Below are positions 1-12,379 of a DNA stretch of 64,000 bases, in pieces; the first letter of the stretch is position 1, and the number at the start of each line of letters is the position of its first letter. Source of the DNA: Cunninghamella blakesleeana. Its lineage: Eukaryota; Mucoromycota; Mucoromycetes; Mucorales; Cunninghamellaceae. A program made the position numbers and the translations under genes. The notes under the pieces were generated by a model, which saw only the letters and a list, made by a program, of their open reading frames with translations, was not told the DNA's origin and did no database searches. Location: positions 2,294,001-2,358,000 of the forward strand of contig JAFCIZ010000007.1 of NCBI GenBank assembly GCA_017871115.1. The letters run 5' to 3'.

Positions 1-289
1 AAACGTCAACTTGAAAGTAAATAAGGATACCTTTTCTAAATATTACTTTATATGTATTTTAATTCATTCGTTTTTTAAATAACCATATATACATACATTA
101 TTTATTGTATTGAATATTAAAAATAAAAATAAGAGTAAAAATAGCCATTGATCCGTATTTATATGTGTATTTTATTTTTTTTAAAAACTCTAAGGGTTGA
201 TATGAATAATTAAATAATGGTGGCAATAATATTGTTATCGTAATAAATGTATATATAAATAAATAAATAGTAATAATGATAAAAGTAAA

Positions 290-1156
290 TTATCGACGAT
301 TAACTGGTTTCCATTCTCCAGGTTGAAATGTATCCCCTTGTCCTTTTGGTTCGGTTGATGGTGTATCTATTATATGATCATTATTATATAATTAATATTA
401 TAAATTGTAAATGATCATTCTTACATATATATATATATCTACATTTATGTGATTTGTGCTTTTTTTTTTGAGTATCGTATTTTCATCTTACCAATATCCT
501 GTTTACTTTGACTGCTTTGTTCAAGTTTAGCCATTTCATCCTTTTGTTTTTGTAATTCTATTTTACGTTGTTGCCACTCTTGATCCAGTTTCTTTGCTCT
601 TTCTTGGACAATTTGACGTCTATATTGTTCCTTTAATAATTCTTGTACCGTTGGCGCTTCGAATCGAGTATGTCTTAACCAAGCTTGCCATTGTACTGTA
701 TTTTTTTTTAAAAAAAAAATTTCAATGATAAATATTATGTATTTATAAAAGAGAAAAACATATTTTTATACAACTACTATTTTTTTCCTTGTACTTCTTT
801 ACCTGGTAATAAGTTTTGATTATAAACTGCATAATCATCGTGTTCTTTCATTTGTACCCAACGTTTAACTCTTCCTCCTGTTAAAATAAATGAATATATA
901 TACAGTAATAAATTAATAATTATATATATTATACCGCACATTCTCTTTTTTACTATTTTAGTTTATTTGTTTCCTTTTTTTATTATATGGTTTGATCCTT
1001 TAAAAAAAGGAATATATATATACCCAAAGGATTTGGCATTTCCCAATACTCGTTTCCATCTAAATCTACACCGACAAGTACATTTTTTTTCCAAGGTAAC
1101 CGATATGATTTATAACTTTGTGATAATCGTTGAATTAAACCAGGCGCTTTTGACAT
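290..1156 (-). CDS. NDUFAF2: NDUFAF2/B17.2-like complex I assembly factor
   Basis: Reconstructed 162-residue protein from four exons (1024-1156, 803-877, 492-695, 290-366), all with GT-AG introns and phases that add to an open frame. The start reads MSKAPGLIQRLSQSYKSYRL, followed by a VGVDLDGNEYWEM stretch and then VQWQAWLRHTRFEAPT, which matches the P-x-E/Q-W-x-AW-x-R-x-TR-x-xPT signature of the mimitin/NDUFAF2 branch of the NDUFA12 family. A Gln/Lys/Glu-rich helix follows, and the end is EWKPVNRR. In the family this protein helps build mitochondrial NADH:ubiquinone oxidoreductase and acts in the matrix. NDUFA12 itself is the alternative, but the AWLRHTR-APT pattern favours the assembly factor. 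No clear targeting peptide is visible. Confidence 0.8.
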
Positions 1157-2652
1157 TGTATTTTATTTTATTTTTTTAGATACTTAAATAAATAAGAGGG
1201 AGAAAAATCCAGGTTATAAAAAACTTCAACCATTCCGATTTTTATTTTTTTTTGCGGAATTCCAAAAAAAATTATCTTTTGTGCTTTACCTAAACCTTTA
1301 TTTTTTTTATCTAAAAAAACTCTATTATTTAATTTTTAAAAAAAACACATTCTTTTGTTAAATATATTATTTATTTATTTTTGTATTCTAATTAAACCGA
1401 CAATAATCCAACCCTAAAGAAAAACTTGAATAAAAAGAATTTTTTAAACAACAACTGGCGTTTATGTCAAAGTAATTGAACTTTATCACAATTTTATGGT
1501 AACAGCTTATATACAACTAGGTCAAATGGAGTTAAATATCTAGTCATTCAATTTAAGTAACTTTAGAAATAAACAGAGGAGAATAAGATACAGCTGAAAG
1601 TATACTTGGGTCTATAAAGTGTAAATACAGTAATAAAAAGATATAAAATAAAAGCAAAAAAAAAAAAAATATAGGCCACTATGCATAATTTTTAAGGTTC
1701 TAACAAATAATAGTATATATTAGTATTTCTGATTTGGTTTAATTTTTTTTTCCTTAAAATATACACACTCGATTTAATCGATGAAGACCTGTAAAATTAA
1801 ATATAATGACTTTTACTTAGGGCTAATATGATATAATACCAAAACCTATTTGGCAACAATAAATTAAAAAGATGAAAGTATAATACTAGAGAATGTCAAA
1901 AAATCTAGTCACCATAAGCAATCCAACGTGAATATATGGTTATAAAATATTTTGGAAAAGAAACTAAAATGTACCAAGAATTTTTTACAGAAATTGATCA
2001 GTGTGGAAAAATAGACTGTTTGGTCACTATATCAAATTATCTCTTTTTACCATGTGATCATAACATTTTATCAAGTCAAAAAAAAGTCTTTGTTAATATT
2101 CCAAATGAAATGATATATGAAAGGAATACTTCTCTTTATTATAGTACAACTGACTTCTCTTTTGCATAATATGACACTTTTAATTTTCAATTTTTATTTT
2201 TGGTGATCTCAGTGGCCTTAACTTACTTTGAATACTAATAGTTAAATAAAAATATCTAATACTATAACAAGCAGTTAATTTAAAAGTAAAAGAATATTCC
2301 TTCTCTTTTTTTTCCACATTTTTACCACCTATTATGGATTGCTTAATTACGGATATGTAATTATCATCGACTACTAATATGAAAAAGAAAATGCTGGTTT
2401 TATAGATACCAAAAGCAAATTAACAAAAAAAAAAAAAAATTCAAAAACATAATTTCAAAAATATGGCGATTATATTGTTTTTACATCAATTTTGGAAACA
2501 GCTTTTTGTGCAGATTTTTATAGTTATTGATCTCATTCTCTTGCATAAATATTCATTTCTATTTTTGGCATTTTTATAAACGCCTCTTTTATAGTTTTAA
2601 AGAATAATATCACTCTCTTGGCTACTGCAAAATTTATTTCTACCAAAGTAAA

Positions 2653-2710
<58 letters not shown>

Positions 2711-3350
2711 GTTGTAAAAATGAGGATAACTTTATAAAATGGTACTATGGTGATTTAGTTAATGGAACTACAAAATATCATATAAATCCACTAATAAGTA
2801 TTCAAGATTATTCTATGAAAGCTATTATACATATAGAGAATAATTGTACTATGGGTCTGTTAAATATTGAAAATAATTTGAATATAATTTATGAAGGGAG
2901 ACAAATATATAATTTAAATACAATGTTTTTATCAACTTCTTATATAGTATATAAAATGTGATATTATATTCTTGAAAATATGCGTTTGTAATTTTATTTT
3001 TAAAAAATGTACAGATATTAAAAAAATAAAGTAAAAAAAAATGAAAACTATTATTCAAGGATTATAATTTTCATATATAACTAGATTTAGATATTTATTT
3101 ATTTTAAAAAAAAGTTTATTATAAACTTTTTAAATGACCTTTTTACTTTATTTTTTACTCACGACTTAACCTTTTTCTTGTGAGTTTTCAGTTAGTACGT
3201 GTGTATTTGATTTTTACATAGCCAAAAAAGGGTTTTCGACGAATTAAATTATTCCGAAACTTAAAAGTCAGTTTATTTTAAAGGAACAATTTTTTTTTAA
3301 AAAAACTTCTCTTTCACTCTCTATTTACCGCTATCTATTTATTTTACAAA
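1157..3350. other. Gene-poor AT-rich interval, possible gene relics
   Basis: No gene is recognised in these 2.2 kb. Two short open stretches on the plus strand (1936-2169, 77 codons; 2695-2961, 88 codons) encode sequences without low-complexity bias, for example GDLVNGTTKYHINPLIS, but I cannot assign them to a family or extend them by convincing splicing. They could be exons of an unknown gene or decayed remnants. A long AT microsatellite lies between them at about 2657-2692. Confidence 0.3.
2657..2692. repeat. (AT)n microsatellite
   Basis: Uninterrupted AT dinucleotide run that passes into a short GTATGTGTGT tract. It lies in non-coding DNA. Confidence 0.9.
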
Positions 3351-3666
3351 ATGGCTAAAGTAATAATTAATAAAAATAAATCATTGTAAATATATTGCTA
3401 TATATTCCATAAACTGAAACAAATAACAAAAAACTATTACTTTTTTTTTCATTTATTTCTTCAGGAAGTGTGTCAAACTGAATTTAAACCATCTGAACTT
3501 TCTTTTGGTGGAGGTGCTTTATCTGGAGCATATGGCGAAATAGATGCTCGTTGGCCTGTTGAGGCATGTAGAGAAGCTTTATCTTCAGGTAATATATACA
3601 TTTTTTTTTCTGTCTCTTTTAAATACATATATGTATATATATTTACGCTCATTATCTTCTCTCTTC

Positions 3667-3703
<37 letters not shown>

Positions 3704-4752
3704 CAATATGTTCGATACTTCTCCTTATTATGGTCGTAGTGAATATATCTTAGGCGATGCGTTAGAAGAACTAAAAGAAGAATTTCCACGTAATACTTAC
3801 TATCTTGAAACAAAAGTTGGTCGATATGGTTATTATACAAAAGATTGTGACCATAGTAAGCAACGTACAATAGAAAGCGTGAAAGAAAGTTTACGTCGTT
3901 TAAAAACGGATTATATTGATTTGGTATTATGCCATGATGTGGAGTTCGTGGATTTGGATGATGTGGTTGGAGAAAATGGATCTCTGGAAGCCTTGTTTGA
4001 ATTAAAAAAGGAAGGCATCATTAAATATGTTGGCTGTTCAGGTAACAGCAATAAAAAGAAAAAAATAAAAATAGATGATAAAATTACGTTAAAAAAATGC
4101 TTATATAATAAGATGAAAAAAAAAAAAGTAATACGCGCGTTTATTTATTTGTTACTATTATCATTTTTTATTTTATTTTATTTTATTTTATTTTTAAAAA
4201 AAAATAGGTTACCCACTTCCTGTTCTTTTAAAAATAGCTAAATATCAAAAAGAAAAAAATCAACCATTAGATATCATTTTATCATATAGCCATTATAATC
4301 TTCAAAATACAAGTTTATCGGAATATGCTCACGCCTTTCGAGAAGAATATGATGTCAAATATTTATTAAATGCTTCTCCATTAAACATGGCCTTGTTTCG
4401 CGAATCGGGACCTCCTGATTGGCATCCAGCACATCAAGAATTAAGACAAGCCGCACAACAATGTTGTGACCTTGCTAGAGCTAATGGATTCAACATAGCA
4501 TCATTAGCCTCTCGGTTTGCTTTTAATGGAAGAAAGCAATTCAATTTAGACAGTACGGTTATTGGATTGGCTACTAAGGAAGAAGTGAAATTAGCAATGG
4601 ATGCTTGGCGATTAGTAAAACGAAGGGAAAATGGTGAAGAAAAGGTGCCTGAAAATGAAGTCAAGGTAATGGATCAAATCTTTTCTATTTTGGCTCCTTA
4701 CAAAAATTATTCATGGCAAAGCCCTTCTAATAAAGAATTAGGCTTAGTTTAA
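3351..4752 (+). CDS. ARA2: Aldo/keto reductase, D-arabinose/L-galactose dehydrogenase type
   Basis: Four exons (3351-3359, 3465-3588, 3700-4041, 4208-4752) give 339 residues; the first exon holds only ATG plus two codons. The AKR catalytic residues are in place: Asp50 and Tyr55 in FDTSPYYG, Lys83 in ETKVGRYG, His123 in DLVLCHD. The N-terminal LSFGGGALSGAYG and the ESLRRLKTDYIDLVLCHDVE block are typical of the NAD-dependent D-arabinose 1-dehydrogenase / L-galactose dehydrogenase branch. In fungi this branch makes the lactone precursor of erythroascorbate in the cytosol. The gene converges on the proteasome gene with about 200 bases between the stops. The substrate is inferred from family only. 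Confidence 0.85.
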
Positions 4753-4959
4753 ATTAAATTAATTTTTTTAAAAAATAGCAACTATAATAATGACAGTTGT
4801 ATAAAATAAATCATTATTATTTTTTTTACAAGATATATATCAAAGATCATATTTTATTATCATTATTATCATTATTTAAAATAAATATATATATAAGTAA
4901 AAAAAAAAAAAGAGAAATATATATATATCCATATCATTTTTTTAAAAAAAGATATATAT

Positions 4960-6287
4960 TTATGCACCGTAACCTCGAATTGATTCAGCAAAACTCCATT
5001 CAGTTTTTAATTCATAAGGTTCACTAATATCCAAACCAGCTTCAGTTATTTTTCCACGTTGAACCTGATTTAAAAAAAAGAAAAAAAGAAAAAAATTTTT
5101 AGCCAAAAATAGCGACGATTCATTATAACGTATAATTTTATTTAATTCTTATTGATTTTTTTTTTTTCATTTCTTTTCCTTCTATTTTCTTTCAATACCT
5201 TATTGAGGGATCTTGCATCTCTATAGTATAGTACACGTAAACAATCATTAAGAATTTCGATAGCTTCTTCTTCTGTGATTTCATCTTCTCTTCCTTCAAC
5301 ACGTTTTCTTAATATTGGTTGTGCTAAATGAGATCCAAAACCAGTTGCAATGGTGGGTGTTTGGTAAGTTGTACCACGTAAATCAACATAACCTAAGAAT
5401 CTAAATAAATAATATATATATAAGTTATCTATGTATTTATATATATATATATATATATTACTATTATTATTATTATTATTATTTTAATTTCGATTTTACC
5501 TTTTTCCTTTATCAATACCACCAACAACAAGTGAATTCCAAAGAGGATTAAATTTAGATCGTCGGTTATACATGACTCGCCAAAGATATTCATAAATATT
5601 TGAAGTTCCTAATACATGTCCATCATCAGCACAATGCTCTTTAGCCCTAGATAAAAAAAATTAAAAAAAGACATCCAATCATCAATAAATCGTCAATTCA
5701 TATGCTACTATATATATATATATATGATTTTTTTAAAATAGTAATAATAAAAGTAATACTAACATGAGTGAATCCAAAAGGTGTTGAATATATTGATAAT
5801 CCGAAAGGTCACCAGAACAACCTACAATAGTATTTTCACCAACAGGATGTAAACGCTGTATATCACGGAATCTAGCTAAAGAGCCATATGAACCTAAATA
5901 ACAATAATAAAAATAAAAATATATATTAGATAACTTTTCGATAAGAATGTATATCATGAATATATAAGTTTACCAAGCATATCAGAACCCATCATAATAC
6001 CATCTTTATATTTGAAAGCAATAATAGAAGTACCAGTAATCATAGGTTGTCTAAATATAATTATCAATAAAATTTATATAAATGTATTAATAAATATATA
6101 TTAAAATAAAATACATATATAAAAGCATGTAGTTAAAAATATAAATATATTATTACTGAGTTCTTGTTGTAGGGCCATAAGCGCTTTGGGCTAATCCATC
6201 GGGTAAAGTTTTGTGTAAAGGTACTGTGTTGTATAAATCTACGTTTTCGTTACGTGGTTTACCCCAGTTAGAAGGAAAGTGATCCAT
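4960..6287 (-). CDS. PRE4: 20S proteasome subunit beta-7 (PSMB4/Pre4)
   Basis: Six exons (6157-6287, 5974-6050, 5764-5893, 5500-5646, 5199-5400, 4960-5064) encode 263 residues. After a propeptide-like N terminus the sequence reads QPMITGTSIIAFKYKDGIMM, then SDMLGSYGSLARF, RSKFNPLWNSLVVGG, FLGYVDLRG and RVLYYRDARS. All are hallmarks of the beta-7 subunit, which is non-catalytic and lies in the two inner rings of the 20S core. GSDMLGSYGSL separates it from the catalytic beta subunits. Length agrees with human PSMB4 and yeast Pre4. Tandem AT and ATT runs fill the introns. An ACGCGT motif (6365-6370) and TGACGTG (about 6384) lie upstream, with unproven roles. Confidence 0.95.
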
Positions 6288-6623
6288 TTTATATTATTGT
6301 TGTTTAAAAAAAAAAATATGTTGAATAAAAAGAGTAAGAGAAAAAAGAGGAAAAAAATGTTAATACGCGTCCTTTTTATTTAAGTGACGTGTGAGCAAGC
6401 GGAGAATTAAAGATTAATCAAAAAAGGAATCACTTTTTATGCTTTAGAAATTGCTTTTAAAATGTGTTTTTTTTTTACTTTTATTAAAAAATAATATCAT
6501 TACATAAGTATATAATTATATACATTGTCATAATAATAATAATGAAATAAAAGAAATATATTTTATTCTTATAAATACGTAAACTAATTAAATACGTTTT
6601 TAATTTTATTTTTTGCTTTTTTT
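6288..6623. other. Intergenic, PRE4 promoter side
   Basis: 336 bases between the PRE4 start and the sterol acyltransferase stop. It is AT-rich and must contain the PRE4 promoter. No RNA gene or repeat is recognised. Confidence 0.6.
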
Positions 6624-8535
6624 TTACTGGTTAAAATGATTTTGTACCCATTGACTCCAAAAGACTTCGCGACAATATAAAATGCCTAATAAAGGAGGCC
6701 CTATCATCATAGTAAACCAATATACAGTATTACCCAACCAATAACGATTTTTAATAAAAGGTTTCCTACCAAGCATGATTAAAGGTATTTGAAACATCTG
6801 TAAAGCAAACATATACATTCTAACCTTTCGAGTCACAATCACAAGAACCAATTCATGAAGACAAGATGAAAATAAAAAGGTAATAAATGTAGCATTCATT
6901 TTAGATAATTTATAAGAATCAATGGATTGTGTATAAACATGTCTTAATAGCCAATGATGGACGGGCTTGTTCCATTTTCTTGCAAATTCATCATAAGATA
7001 CGCTATTCCACCAGTCATCATAAAAATTACGATCCGCAAACCTTAAAAAAAGTATATATTGTTTCAAAATTATTTAGTTCAGTTTTTTTAAAAATACTTT
7101 ATTCATCTATTTTATTTATTTATTTATATTACCTGCTTAGTTCAGCAAATGCATTTAAAATACATTCAAATATAATATAAAAGATAAAAAGATAATTGAT
7201 AAGGAATGGGAAAAGAAGTTCCATAATGACTTGTAATTCCGATGCCGTTGGATCATATAATTTGGGCAAAATATATCTTTCTGTTGTTATATATAATAAA
7301 AAGAAGCTTGCAAAAGTTGCTGCTGTTTTTTCAAATACATATTCTGGTCGTATTCTATTATATAAAAGAAAAAAAGAAGAGAGAAAAATTTTAAGAAACC
7401 ATCTTTCTCCTATTTCGTTTATATACATATATCTTTTTTTTTTTTTACCTTTTTGTACGAGGATATTCCATCCAATACACTAAACTTGGTACTAATAAAT
7501 AATCGAGATAGTTCTTCATTGTGATGTTATTTGGATAATGAACATTACCATGGGTTAATTCTTCTTGTAAAAATTTAATTTCTTCTTCCATATCTTCGAC
7601 TTTTATTTTAATTTCTAAAATAGGATAAAAAAAAGAATATAAATATAAATTAAATATGGCCATATCTTTATAGTAATGATTACTATTTATTTATTTATTT
7701 CCTTTTAAATCTATATGTATTACCGGTAGAAAGAGATTTATTTTCAGAAATTAATATAGGCAGTTGTTTCTTTAATTCATTTAGTCTTCTATATTTGATA
7801 GATAAGTCACCATTTAATGCAGTATAAGAATGCATTTTCATCATCATTACAATAGAATGCATAGTAAAAAATCCTGATTGAACCCATGGCCAATCTCTAT
7901 AATATATATATGAAACGAAAGAGGAAATGTAGGTAAATAAATAAATAAATACATGTATAAATAAATATATGTATATATATGTATATATATATATATTAAA
8001 AAGAATATGTTTTGCTTTACCTCAAAAATACCCAATAAATGCTTCCAAATAAAAAGATGGTTTGACAAAAATGCTGTATAAGAAAACCAGTTGTTTCATA
8101 CTTGATGATATTCCATATAAATAGTTTTGAAAATAAAACACTAAAAGAAGTTAAAGAAATCATAACCATATCAGAAACCAATAAAGCTAGAGCATCCTTG
8201 GATATCAAACGAAAAAAATTCAAACTTAATAAAATCCCTTCTTGTTGATAGCAGTTCATTAAAGTTTTAATTCCATAAAGAATCATGGCTAACCAAAACA
8301 AAGTATAAAAACCACGAAACGTTTCTTTATGAGCATCAGGATCTGTGATATCAAACTTTGTATTTCTTGCTTTAAAAAGTAGCCGTCGCTGTTTTTGCAA
8401 TTTATAAGTAGTTGTGATCCCTGTCGTCGTTGTTGCCGTCGCTGTTGTTGTTGATTCTATCGTTGCTGTCGTCGTAGTAGTAATTCCAGAGCTATCTGAT
8501 AATTCACTTGCTATCATTCGGGTATCTCTCACCAT
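6624..8535 (-). CDS. ARE2: Sterol O-acyltransferase (ARE/ACAT type MBOAT)
   Basis: Five exons (8021-8535, 7724-7896, 7449-7614, 7133-7354, 6624-7041) give 497 residues. The N-terminal 50 residues are Thr-rich low complexity. About eight hydrophobic segments follow. The MBOAT signature appears as FYDDWWN (365-371), KPVHHWLLRHVY (384-395) and the probable active-site His421 in SSCLHELVL. The FYxDWWN plus VHxxLLRHVY pair is that of fungal Are1/Are2, which esterify ergosterol with fatty acyl-CoA in the ER membrane and feed lipid droplets. DGAT1 is a close relative and the main alternative. RLLFKARNTKFD near residue 60 also resembles the Are N-terminal region. Confidence 0.88.
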
Positions 8536-9787
8536 TGATTAAAATAGTGTTTAATAATAATAATAAAATATAAAAATAATATAAATATAAATATATTCTT
8601 TTCTATAATAATAATAATAAAAAAGAGGAGAAAAAAATAAAAGAAAAAAAAAAAAAAAAAGGTTTATGAAGAAAATGGTAAAAGAAATAAAGGAGAAAAA
8701 GTGAAAAAAATTGAAAAGAAAAGGGAAAAAAAGATAGCCAAAATTTTAATTGGCGCTGGTTTTTTAGAGAAAAAAAATATTGGGGTTGCGTAAAAACAGG
8801 AGAAAATATTTTCAATGCTGTTTTTACTTAATTTTTTATACAATACCAATAAAAAAAATTAATATGGTAAATCATTACTTTCTTTTTATATTTTTAATGT
8901 ATTATAATGTAAAACAAATTATTAACTTGCTTTTTTTTTTATTTCATCTATTTTTTTAAAACTACGACGACGAGACTTTCTACAAAAATTATGCAAATGT
9001 TTGCACACACATCCACAACATATGACTTGAGGTTTTAGTAATCGTAAATTTTACATAAAATATTACTTCTTGTAAAGTGTAGCATTGCTTTTTTATTTTA
9101 TTTTATTCACTTTTTAAATGCTTGTCAGGATGTAATCTTGATTGATTCCGGGTTATTTTTTTTTTATTTCTTTTATTTTAGCACTATATAACTGGGAAAA
9201 TACTTATCGGGGTTTTTGATGCTTTGGGACAAAGTTTCAGGTTTTTTTATTTTTAAAAAAGGGGGGGGGAGTACGTGGGATAGAACCCAAAAATGGCCAT
9301 AACAACCATATGTTGAAAGGTATATTTAAATGAAAGGTTATTATTATAATTTTTTAAAAAAAAAATAAGGTAAAAAAGATAAATACTAGTAGATTGATAT
9401 GCCTGTAATTTTTAAGTTATATGACACTCATTAAAATACCAGTAAACTTATTTCATAATAAAAAAAACTTTCTAAATACAATTCACTCTTCTGTAGTTTG
9501 AAAATATAAAATGAAAAAAAAAAAAAAAAAAAAAATTACTTTCTTATTTTTATTTTTAATTGTACGTAAAAAATAGCATTATTAAAAAAAAAGATTCTAT
9601 TACTTTTAAAGCAAAATGAGTTGAAAAAAGACTGATATTACCATATTTGGTAATATATACTTCGGAGTAAGAAGTTTAAGAAATTTTTTAGTTTGAAAAA
9701 AATATAGTTGAAAAAGTCACATTTATTTTTTTGCTTCTTTCTCTTTCTTTTTTTTTTTATTGAGCTTTCGATAAAACATATTCCAAT
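8536..9787. other. Divergent intergenic region
   Basis: 1.25 kb between divergently transcribed ARE2 and RBG1, so it holds both promoters. It contains homopolymer A/T runs, including A-runs near 8645 and 9512 and a short G-run near 9262. No gene is seen. Confidence 0.6.
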
Positions 9788-12015
9788 ATGAGTGTAGTTG
9801 AACGTATTAAGGTAAATATTACTAGTATTAATATTAGTATTTTTATTATCTTAAAAGTTTTTCCGTACTTAATTTTACTGTTTCATTTTATTTTATAGGA
9901 AATCGAGGTAATAATGCTAATAATCAATCAGCCCTTTTTTTTTTTTTGAAATATATATATTATTACACCTAAAGAATTATATATTTATGATCAACTGGAA
10001 ATATTGATAATATAAGCTCATACCAATACACAACTATTTGACTTTATTTTAATATATATATATAGAATGAAATGGCCAAAACCCAAAAAAATAAGGCCAC
10101 TTCATACCATTTGGGTCAGTTAAAGGCAAAACTCGCTAAACTTAAACGTGAAATTTTGACACCAACCGGTGGCGGTGGTGGCGGTGGTGGTAAGTTTTTA
10201 CTATTATTATTATTATTATTATTACTATTATTAGTTCCTTATATTTTCATTCTAATACATATATATATATATATATATATCATATATTATTATTATTATT
10301 TTATAATAGTTGGTTTTGATGTTGCTAAAACTGGTGTTGCTCGTATTGGTTTTGTTGGTAAAGAAAATGAATATAAAATAGTTGAATAATAGTAAAAAGA
10401 ATAATAAAATGTATATGAATATGATTTTTTTCATTATTTAACTTTTCATTATTGCTATTATTACTTTACTTTTAGGTTTTCCTTCCGTTGGTAAATCTAC
10501 TTTAATGTCTAAACTTACTGGTACTCACTCTGAAGTAGGTGCTTATGAGTTCACAACACTTACAACTGTTCCAGGTATTATTCAATATAAAGGTGCTAAA
10601 CTTCAGGTACATAAACAAAAGGAATTCAATATATTTAAAGTAATATATATCAAATCAAATTGATTCACTCAGTTTTCTTTTTTTAAAACATGCTGTATTT
10701 TATATAAAAACAGATTCTCGATCTTCCCGGTATTATTGAAGGTGCTAAAGATGGTAAAGGTCGTGGTCGTCAAGTTATTGCTGGTAAGTTATATATATGT
10801 ATATGTGTGTGTATGCGTTTGTGTGTTTAAATATTAATAATAAAGCTAGTGATGTATAGTAATATCGAATGCTAACAATAATTATTATTTTATAATGCTT
10901 TTTTTTTTCTTATATTATTTTTAGTTGCTAGAACATGCTCATTGATTTTTATTGTATTGGATGTACTTAAACCCATGACTGATAAACGTATTATTGAAAA
11001 GGAATTAGAAGGATTTGGAATTCGACTCAATAAGAAACCACCAGCCATTATCTTTAAAAAAAAGGAAAAGGGTGGTATCAATATGACTAACACAGTGCCT
11101 TTAACTCAAATTACACCCGAAGAAGTAAAAGCTGTACTTAGTGAATATCGTATTCATAATGCTGATATTTCGTTTAAGGAAGATTCATCCATTGATGACC
11201 TTATTGATGTTGTAGAAGTAAGTTTGAAAACAATTCATTCCCTTATATAAAAGAAGGCAAAATATCAAGTATAAATTATATTTATCTTTCAATCTTTACT
11301 AATCATATTTATTATTATTATTATTATTGTTGTTGTTGTTTTAATAGGGAAATCGGTAAATAATAATAGTCTATATATGGACTTGTATAATGAAGAAGAA
11401 AGGCGTCCATTTATTAAACTGTTTTTTTTTTCTTTTTTGTTTTATAGTATTTATATCCCTTGTATTTATGTTTTAAACAAAATCGATCAAATCTCTATTG
11501 AAGAATTAGATTTGATTTACAAGATTCCTAATGCTGTTCCTATATGTGCCAACCATGAATGGAATTTTGATGAATTACTAGAAACTATGTGGCAGGTAAT
11601 ATAATATATCAATAGACAACTGCGATGATAATAATAAGAAAAAAAAATACCTTTTATTAATATATATTATATTTATATAGAAATTAGCATTAGTACGCAT
11701 TTATACAAAACCAAAAGGAAAATTACCAGATTATGAACAACCAGTAGTACTTACATCAGATAAGTGTTCAGTTGAAGATTTCTGTAGCAGTATTCACAAA
11801 GCCATTATTGAACAATTTAGATGGTAAATAGATATATGGAGTATATATATATAAATATTAAATCATAAAGTATAAATATGATGGAAATTGATATACAATA
11901 TTATTATTATTTTAGTGCATATGTATGGGGTTCTTCAGTAAAACATAATCCTCAAAAAGTTGGTAAAGAACATATTCTCCAAGATGAAGATGTCGTACAA
12001 ATTGTCAAAAAGTAA
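9788..12015 (+). CDS. RBG1: DRG-family GTPase Rbg1/DRG1
   Basis: Eleven exons (9788-9811, 9899-9907, 10066-10189, 10310-10357, 10476-10606, 10714-10783, 10925-11217, 11348-11355, 11448-11595, 11681-11823, 11916-12015) give 365 residues. It opens with an HTH region ([20 protein letters not shown]), then a Gly-rich loop, the P-loop [25 protein letters not shown] (G3), NKID (G4), and a C-terminal TGS domain from about [15 protein letters not shown]. The end VVQIVKK-stop is the family's usual end. DRG1/Rbg1 binds Tma46/DFRP1 and acts on translating ribosomes. Two exons are only 9 and 8 bases long, coding EIE and GN plus part of R. Skipping either the 8-base exon or misreading around it would break the frame, so automatic gene models may be wrong here. 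Confidence 0.95.
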
Positions 12016-12379
12016 GTAATTATGCAAAAAAAAAATAAAAAAATATAAAATGATCAATAAAATAATCATTATAATAACAAAAATCTCATATATATTATCA
12101 TTATTATTACTATTATTATTATTATTATTATAATGAAATTAGGGTGTAGATCCAGTCTTTTATTTGTTTGATACAATATAAATAAACTAATTAAAAAAAG
12201 ACCTTTTTTTTTTGATCTCTTCCTATAAATAATGTTTTTTAAGTTTAAAAAAAATTTATAAACTAAATTTTTTTTAAAAGTCCACAAATATTTTTCTCCC
12301 TCTTTCTTTCTCTTTTTCTTTCCCTTCAATAATAATTATACAATAATTTTTTATAGCTACAAAGTAGTTATTATAATAT
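12016..12379. other. Short intergenic with (ATT)n run
   Basis: 364 bases between RBG1 and SQS1 on the same strand. It contains ATT triplet runs near 12095-12130 and pyrimidine-rich tracts upstream of SQS1. No gene seen. Confidence 0.6.

Noticed and set aside
8603..8849. Minus-strand Phe/Leu-rich open frames upstream of ARE2
   Set aside because: They arise from purine-rich low-complexity DNA and show no domain or conserved pattern.
10310..10389. RBG1 reading on through [10 protein letters not shown] to a stop
   Set aside because: This is read-through of an intron donor (GTTG/GTAAAG). Splicing restores GFPSVGKST, the essential P-loop.
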